10,082 bases of DNA from an uncultured Flavobacteriales bacterium (GTDB lineage Bacteria > Bacteroidota > Bacteroidia > Flavobacteriales > BACL11): NCBI GenBank assembly GCA_913052655.1, contig CAJXFN010000047.1, positions 1 to 10,082 of the forward strand, in the 5' to 3' direction. Below are positions 6,373-10,082 of the stretch, in pieces; the first letter of the stretch is position 1, and every line of letters starts with the position of its first letter. The notes under the pieces were generated by a model. It made no database searches, was not told the origin of the DNA, and was given only the letters and a program-made list of their open reading frames with translations. Made by a program: the position numbers and the translations under genes.

Positions 6373-7785
6373 AAGAAAAAATCATTTTCTGAAAAAGATA
6401 ATCTGATATTATTAATAAATAAAAAACGAAATTTCTCTGAATTGAATTTTACTAAAAAGGAGTTGGAACATATAAAAAAAGAATTAAAAAATGGAAAAGA
6501 AATTGTAACTATCAATCAATACGACAGGCATGTATCTATAGTTTTTCCTAAAACATACAAAAATAAAAACCAACACAATGAAAATATCCGGTTAATTGGA
6601 GATAAATTACACAAAACTTTTAGTGAAAAAAAATCAGTTGTAATCTCAGATATAAATAAAAATTCTAAAAATATTTTGCTAATTGCAGAAGGCTTATCTC
6701 TTTCAAATTATTCGTTTACCCAACATAAGTCTGAACCAGAAACAAATAGATTAAAAGAAATTTTACTAAACTATGTTTCTGATGAAGAGATCTCGGAATT
6801 ACAAAATATAATAGATTCCGTTTATCTTACTAAAGATTTAATTAATCAACCGTTTTCTCATCTTACTGCGACAGACCTTGCAAACGAAGCTAAAAAATGT
6901 GGAAAGAAAAATGGTATTAAAGTAAGTGTTTTTAATAAAAAGAAGATCGAGAGTCTAAAAATGGGGGGACTACTAGCTGTTAACAAGGGCAGTTTAGACG
7001 AACCAACATTCACTATTATGGAATGGAAACCAATAAACGCCAAAAATAAACAGCCTGTTGTATTAGTTGGTAAAGGTGTTGTATATGATACTGGCGGATT
7101 AAGTTTAAAGCCTACTGCAAACTCAATGGACTTAATGAAAATAGACATGGGAGGCGCTGGAACAATAATTGGAGCGATTAATGCGATTGCTGCCAATAAA
7201 CTACCTGTTCATGTAGTGGCCCTAATCCCTGCAACTGACAACAGACCATCAGGAAATGCTTACGCACCTGGTGATGTCATTACAATGTATGATAATACAA
7301 AAGTGGAAGTTTTGAATACAGACGCGGAAGGAAGAATGATACTTGCAGATGCTTTGTCTTATGCTAAAAAATATAATCCTGAATTAGTTATTGATTTTGC
7401 TACTCTTACCGGTGCGGCAGTCGCAGCTATTGGTCATTACGGATTAGTGAGTATGCATAAAGACTCTGAAAAAGATCACGCAGAACTCAAAAAATCTGGA
7501 GAAGAAATGCACGAAAGATTAGCAGAGTTTCCTTTTTGGTCAGATTATGATGAATTAATAAAGTCAGACATAGCTGATATTAAGAACCTAGGAGGTCCTT
7601 ATGCAGGAGCAATTACTGCTGGTAAATTTTTAGCTCATTTTACAGATTATCCTTGGATTCATATTGACATGCCGGGAGTTTATTCGAAAACAAAATATGG
7701 ATATAGAGGAAAAGGAGCTACAGGAATGGGGGTAAGATTAGTCTACAATTTTGTAAAAAATAGGTATTATCATGGAACAATTTAG
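6355..7785 (+). CDS. pepA: Leucyl aminopeptidase, peptidase family M17
   Basis: This is a cytosolic two-metal aminopeptidase of 476 residues, active as a hexamer in the family, that removes N-terminal residues from peptides. The variable N-terminal domain covers about 1-150 and the catalytic domain 155-476. By alignment with E. coli PepA the metal ligands are K240, D245, D264, D323 and E325, and the catalytic residues are K252 and R327. The signature NTDAEGR lies at 321-327. All are present, so the enzyme should be active. The ATG at 6355 gives the N-terminus MKTIF, as expected for this group. There is no signal peptide. The last 14 bases overlap pdxA in another frame, suggesting translational coupling. 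It is transcribed divergently from mqnC across a 40-base gap with overlapping promoter signals. The E. coli protein also binds DNA as a regulator, but nothing here shows that role. Confidence 0.95.
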   Translation: MKTIFKKKKSFSEKDNLILLINKKRNFSELNFTKKELEHIKKELKNGKEIVTINQYDRHVSIVFPKTYKNKNQHNENIRLIGDKLHKTFSEKKSVVISDINKNSKNILLIAEGLSLSNYSFTQHKSEPETNRLKEILLNYVSDEEISELQNIIDSVYLTKDLINQPFSHLTATDLANEAKKCGKKNGIKVSVFNKKKIESLKMGGLLAVNKGSLDEPTFTIMEWKPINAKNKQPVVLVGKGVVYDTGGLSLKPTANSMDLMKIDMGGAGTIIGAINAIAANKLPVHVVALIPATDNRPSGNAYAPGDVITMYDNTKVEVLNTDAEGRMILADALSYAKKYNPELVIDFATLTGAAVAAIGHYGLVSMHKDSEKDHAELKKSGEEMHERLAEFPFWSDYDELIKSDIADIKNLGGPYAGAITAGKFLAHFTDYPWIHIDMPGVYSKTKYGYRGKGATGMGVRLVYNFVKNRYYHGTI

Positions 7786-8827
7786 AAAAAAAATAAGAGT
7801 TGGTATTTCTATAGGAGATACTAATGGAGTTGGGATGGAGGTGATATTTAAAACTTTTATAGACAAAAGAATGTTGGAGTTCTGTACTCCAGTTGTTTTT
7901 GGTTCAACAAAAGTCGCTTCTTATCATAAAAAAGTAAACGAAATTAAAAATTTCAGCTTCAATATAATTGATAATTTTAAAGATGTAAACGACAAACAAG
8001 TAAACCTTTTAAATTGCTGGAAGGAAGATGTAGAAATAAAATTAGGAGAATCTACAGTTGAATCTGGTAAATATGCGTTTATATCCTTGGAAAAAGCGAA
8101 AGAATCATTAAAAAACAATGATATAGATGTATTAATAACGGCTCCTATTAATAAATCATCAATACAAAAAAAACAAAATGACTTTGTCGGTCACACTGAG
8201 TACTTAGAACAAAATTTCAATGGAAAAGCAGTTATGATGATGATAAGTGATAACATGAAAATAGCTTTTGTAACCTCTCATGTTCCATTATCTGAAGTTC
8301 CAAAATTACTAACAAAAGAAAAAATTATAGAAAAATTAAAAAGTGTAAACACTACTCTTATACAAGACTTTGGAATTCGAAAACCTAAGATTGCGGTTAT
8401 TGGACTAAATCCTCACGCTGGAGAAGATAGCATGCTTGGCAATGAAGAAGAAGAAATAATTATTCCTGCGATACAAAAATCAAAAGAAGTTAATAATATA
8501 CTTGCTTTTGGACCATATCCAGCAGACAGCTTCTTTATACCAAGTAATTTAAATCGATTTGATGCTATATTATCAATGTATCACGATCAAGGTCTAACTC
8601 CTTTTAAAACTCTGTCCTTTTCTGAGGGAGTAAATTATACTTCTGGACTAAATATTGTAAGAACTTCTCCGGTTCATGGAACTGGCTATGAAATTGCTGG
8701 TAAAAATATTGCCAATGAACAATCTTTCCGAAAATCTGTATTTGTTGCTTGTGAGATTCTTAAAAAAAGAAGGGCTTATATTTCTTTAAAAGAAAACTCG
8801 TTAAACCCCCAAAAATCAGAAGATTAG
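7772..8827 (+). CDS. pdxA: 4-hydroxythreonine-4-phosphate dehydrogenase
   Basis: This enzyme acts in the DXP-dependent route to pyridoxal 5'-phosphate. It oxidises 4-phosphohydroxy-L-threonine with NAD(P)+; the product decarboxylates and is joined to deoxyxylulose phosphate by PdxJ. The 351-residue protein shows the family blocks in order: GISIGDTNGVGMEV (11-24), TAPINK (123-128), GHTEYL (140-145), TSHVPL (168-173), GLNPHAGE (211-218), MYHDQGLTPFK (269-279) and RTSPVHGTGYEIAGK (297-311). The three metal-binding histidines align with H170, H215 and H271. The ATG at 7772 overlaps the pepA end by 14 bases. The final 25 residues are polar and probably disordered. In flavobacteria pdxA is commonly found just before the yceD-rpmF-plsX set, as here, and often near riboflavin synthase. 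PepA and mqnC lie between the two in this window. Confidence 0.97.
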   Translation: MEQFRKKIRVGISIGDTNGVGMEVIFKTFIDKRMLEFCTPVVFGSTKVASYHKKVNEIKNFSFNIIDNFKDVNDKQVNLLNCWKEDVEIKLGESTVESGKYAFISLEKAKESLKNNDIDVLITAPINKSSIQKKQNDFVGHTEYLEQNFNGKAVMMMISDNMKIAFVTSHVPLSEVPKLLTKEKIIEKLKSVNTTLIQDFGIRKPKIAVIGLNPHAGEDSMLGNEEEEIIIPAIQKSKEVNNILAFGPYPADSFFIPSNLNRFDAILSMYHDQGLTPFKTLSFSEGVNYTSGLNIVRTSPVHGTGYEIAGKNIANEQSFRKSVFVACEILKKRRAYISLKENSLNPQKSED

Positions 8828-8856
8828 AATTTATAGCATCATTTGTTAAAAAATAG

Positions 8857-8864
8857 TATATTTG
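8857..8864 (+). promoter_or_regulatory. Bacteroidota-type -7 box for the yceD-rpmF-plsX operon
   Basis: TATATTTG matches TAnnTTTG and lies 23 bases before the yceD ATG, giving a leader of about 17 bases. A TTTG at 8842-8845 is only 11 bases upstream, too close for a standard -33 element, and no better candidate is seen. Six-base inverted arms (8852-8857 and 8868-8873, AATAGT/ACTATT) flank the box. This separates the operon from pdxA, although read-through is possible because no terminator is visible in the gap. Confidence 0.55.
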
Positions 8865-8887
8865 CGAACTATTAAAAAATTGAATAG

Positions 8888-9400
8888 ATGCCCAATTATA
8901 ATATCCGAATTTCAGGTATTAAAGATGGAAATCACGAGTATTTTTTTAATATTAATGAAAAGTTCTTTGAATCATTTGTCGGGTCTGAGGTAACAAATTG
9001 TGTTATCAAAGTTAATTGTAATTTATTCAAAGATGGAAATAAGCTAAAATTATTTTTACATGTTGAGGGAAATATTTTAAATTTTAATTGCGATTTATGT
9101 GCGGGATCTATTAATCTATCGATTGTAAATTCAATAGATGTTTTGTTACAGGAGACTGAATCCGAAATGGAAGATACAGATGAAATAATCTATATACAAT
9201 CTAATCAAAGTCATATAGATATTTCACAATTAATTTATGAGACTATTATTTTATCTATCCCTTCTAAAATTGAACATAGTGGAGTAGAAAACGACATTTG
9301 CGACAAAGAAATGATGGTATTATTAGATAAATATGCCGAGAAAAAAGAAATAAATGACCCTAGATGGGGAGATTTAAATAAACTTAAAGATTTAATATAA
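8888..9400 (+). CDS. YceD/DUF177 family protein (23S rRNA accumulation factor)
   Basis: This is a 170-residue protein of the YceD/DUF177 family, known in E. coli and plants to be needed for 23S rRNA accumulation, and nearly always encoded just before bL32. Support is mainly from context, together with the central CDLC pair (C68, C71) after a beta-rich N-terminal half, the acidic stretch at about 91-101, and the C-terminal DPRWGDLNKL typical of Bacteroidota members. The second CxxC pair found in many bacterial members is not complete here; only a single cysteine appears at about residue 137. The stop lies six bases before rpmF, so the genes are co-transcribed. The ATG at 8888 follows a clear -7 box. 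It has no signal peptide and is presumably cytosolic. Confidence 0.87.
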   Translation: MPNYNIRISGIKDGNHEYFFNINEKFFESFVGSEVTNCVIKVNCNLFKDGNKLKLFLHVEGNILNFNCDLCAGSINLSIVNSIDVLLQETESEMEDTDEIIYIQSNQSHIDISQLIYETIILSIPSKIEHSGVENDICDKEMMVLLDKYAEKKEINDPRWGDLNKLKDLI

Positions 9401-9406
9401 AATAAA

Positions 9407-9586
9407 ATGGCACATCCAAAAAGAAAAATCTCAAAAACTAGAAGAGATAAAAGAAGAACTCATTATAAGGCATCAGAACAAACAATTAAAGTTTGTAAGG
9501 AAACAGGTGAGTCTCACTTGTATCATAGAGCCTACGAAAGCGAAGGTAAAATTTACTACAAGGGAAAATTGTTTTCTGACTCATAA
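9407..9586 (+). CDS. rpmF: 50S ribosomal protein bL32
   Basis: This is a small, very basic protein of 59 residues of the large ribosomal subunit. It begins MAHPKRKISKTRRDKRRTHY, the standard bL32 start, in which the conserved RRDKRR patch contacts rRNA. In the C-terminal half, bL32 often carries a four-cysteine zinc ribbon. Here only one cysteine (C30) remains, in CKETGESHLYHRAY, so it is a zinc-free form. This resembles flavobacterial bL32 proteins as I know them. It lies six bases after yceD and 32 bases before plsX, the usual arrangement in many bacteria. Confidence 0.97.
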   Translation: MAHPKRKISKTRRDKRRTHYKASEQTIKVCKETGESHLYHRAYESEGKIYYKGKLFSDS

Positions 9587-9591
9587 CTTAT

Positions 9592-9612
9592 TTTATAGTT
9601 TTTAACTATAAA
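9592..9612 (+). repeat. Short hairpin between rpmF and plsX
   Basis: Nine-base arms TTTATAGTT and AACTATAAA flank a TTT loop in the 32-base gap, ending seven bases before the plsX ATG. The stem has a single G-C pair and no long T-run follows, so it is unlikely to be an efficient terminator. It could tune the ratio of bL32 to PlsX or protect an RNA 3' end, or be a chance AT-rich repeat. Confidence 0.45.
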
Positions 9613-9618
9613 TTTTAT

Positions 9619-10082
9619 ATGAGAATCGGAATAGATATTATGGGGGGAGATTTTGCTCCTCAGAAAACTGTGCATGGAGCAATATTAGCACAGAAAGAAT
9701 TACCTGAGGGAACAGAAATTGTTCTATTTGGTAATAAAAACAATATCCTTACTGAATTAAAATCCCATAATTTTTCGGAAAATTTTTTTGATATTGTTGA
9801 TTGCAGACAAGTAATTGACATGGGAGAACATGCTGTAAAAGCATTAAAACAAAAACCTAAGTCAAGTATTTCTGTTGGATTTCATTATTTATCTAGTGGA
9901 AAAATAGACGGATTTGCGTCTGCAGGTAATACAGGAGCTATGCTTGCTGGTGGGTTTTTCTCTGTCAAATCAATAAGTGGAGTTTTGAGACCTTGTATTT
10001 CTACTATTATTCCAAAAGAAAATGGTGGAGTAGGTATTCTTCTAGATGTGGGAGCAAATGCTGATTGTAAACCAGATGTATT
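9619..10082 (+). CDS. plsX: Phosphate acyltransferase PlsX (cut by window end)
   Basis: PlsX makes acyl-phosphate from acyl-ACP and phosphate, which PlsY then uses to acylate glycerol-3-phosphate at the start of phospholipid synthesis. It is a peripheral membrane enzyme. About 154 residues are present, less than half of the usual length of roughly 310-350, and the frame is open to the window edge. Hallmarks are the N-terminal MRIGIDIMGGDFAP, then GFASAGNTGAM (about 103-113) and LLDVGANADCKPD near the cut end. The ATG at 9619 is the only start fitting the family. It follows rpmF with a small hairpin in the gap, and fabH is expected next. No defect is seen in the part available. Confidence 0.97.
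   Translation, partial: MRIGIDIMGGDFAPQKTVHGAILAQKELPEGTEIVLFGNKNNILTELKSHNFSENFFDIVDCRQVIDMGEHAVKALKQKPKSSISVGFHYLSSGKIDGFASAGNTGAMLAGGFFSVKSISGVLRPCISTIIPKENGGVGILLDVGANADCKPDV

Noticed and set aside
6315..6515. A 67-residue N-terminal extension of mqnC open upstream of the ATG at 6314.
   Set aside because: It would overlap the start of pepA on the other strand and cross the gap with both promoter boxes. Its Phe/Ile/Ser-rich sequence resembles the antisense of a Lys/Asn-rich coding region, and MqnC proteins normally begin close to the motif at 6314.
6858..7196. A 112-codon minus-strand open frame inside pepA.
   Set aside because: It covers the conserved metal-binding region of the aminopeptidase and its Pro/Ile/Phe-rich translation is a typical antisense shadow.
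8828..8887. A transcription terminator after pdxA.
   Set aside because: The only inverted arms are six bases long, flank the -7 box and are not followed by a T-run, so no terminator can be supported.

Overview
The window is a stretch of AT-rich chromosome (roughly 70% A+T by eye) from a member of the Bacteroidota, most likely a Flavobacteriia-like organism. Four lines of evidence support this. Promoter-like TAnnTTTG boxes sit just upstream of several genes. Shine-Dalgarno sequences are missing before most starts. The YceD-bL32-PlsX gene order follows pdxA. The ribosomal protein bL32 is of a type without a zinc ribbon that resembles flavobacterial versions. No rRNA, tRNA, IS element, prophage or CRISPR array is visible, and no gap between genes exceeds about 75 bases.

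Left part, minus strand (6314 down to 51). A tightly packed gene run reads leftwards: mqnC (futalosine-pathway menaquinone synthesis), riboflavin synthase, a ComEB-type dCMP deaminase, an S41 C-terminal processing protease, a small voltage-gated-type ion channel, and a three-helix membrane protein of unknown function. Junctions range from an 11-base overlap to about 33 bases, so these six genes look like one transcription unit. A 72-base gap with its own -7 box and an 18-base perfect palindrome then separates a last gene for an unrecognised two-helix membrane protein.

Centre (6315-6354). Only 40 bases separate mqnC from the divergent pepA. They contain two opposed -7 boxes seven bases apart, so the two promoters appear to overlap physically.

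Right part, plus strand (6355 to the end). A leucyl aminopeptidase gene overlaps pdxA (vitamin B6 synthesis) by 14 bases. After a 60-base gap with a strong -7 box comes the conserved set YceD/DUF177, rpmF (bL32, too short for most ORF callers) and plsX. PlsX is cut by the window edge, and fabH would be expected next. This set links ribosome assembly to the start of phospholipid and fatty acid synthesis.

Most of the window is core metabolism: menaquinone, riboflavin, pyridoxal phosphate, dUMP supply, phospholipid precursors and protein turnover. The least ordinary items are the ion channel, whose pore motif carries acidic residues at positions known to confer calcium selectivity, and the two unknown membrane proteins downstream of it. 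I found no convincing new multi-gene system.
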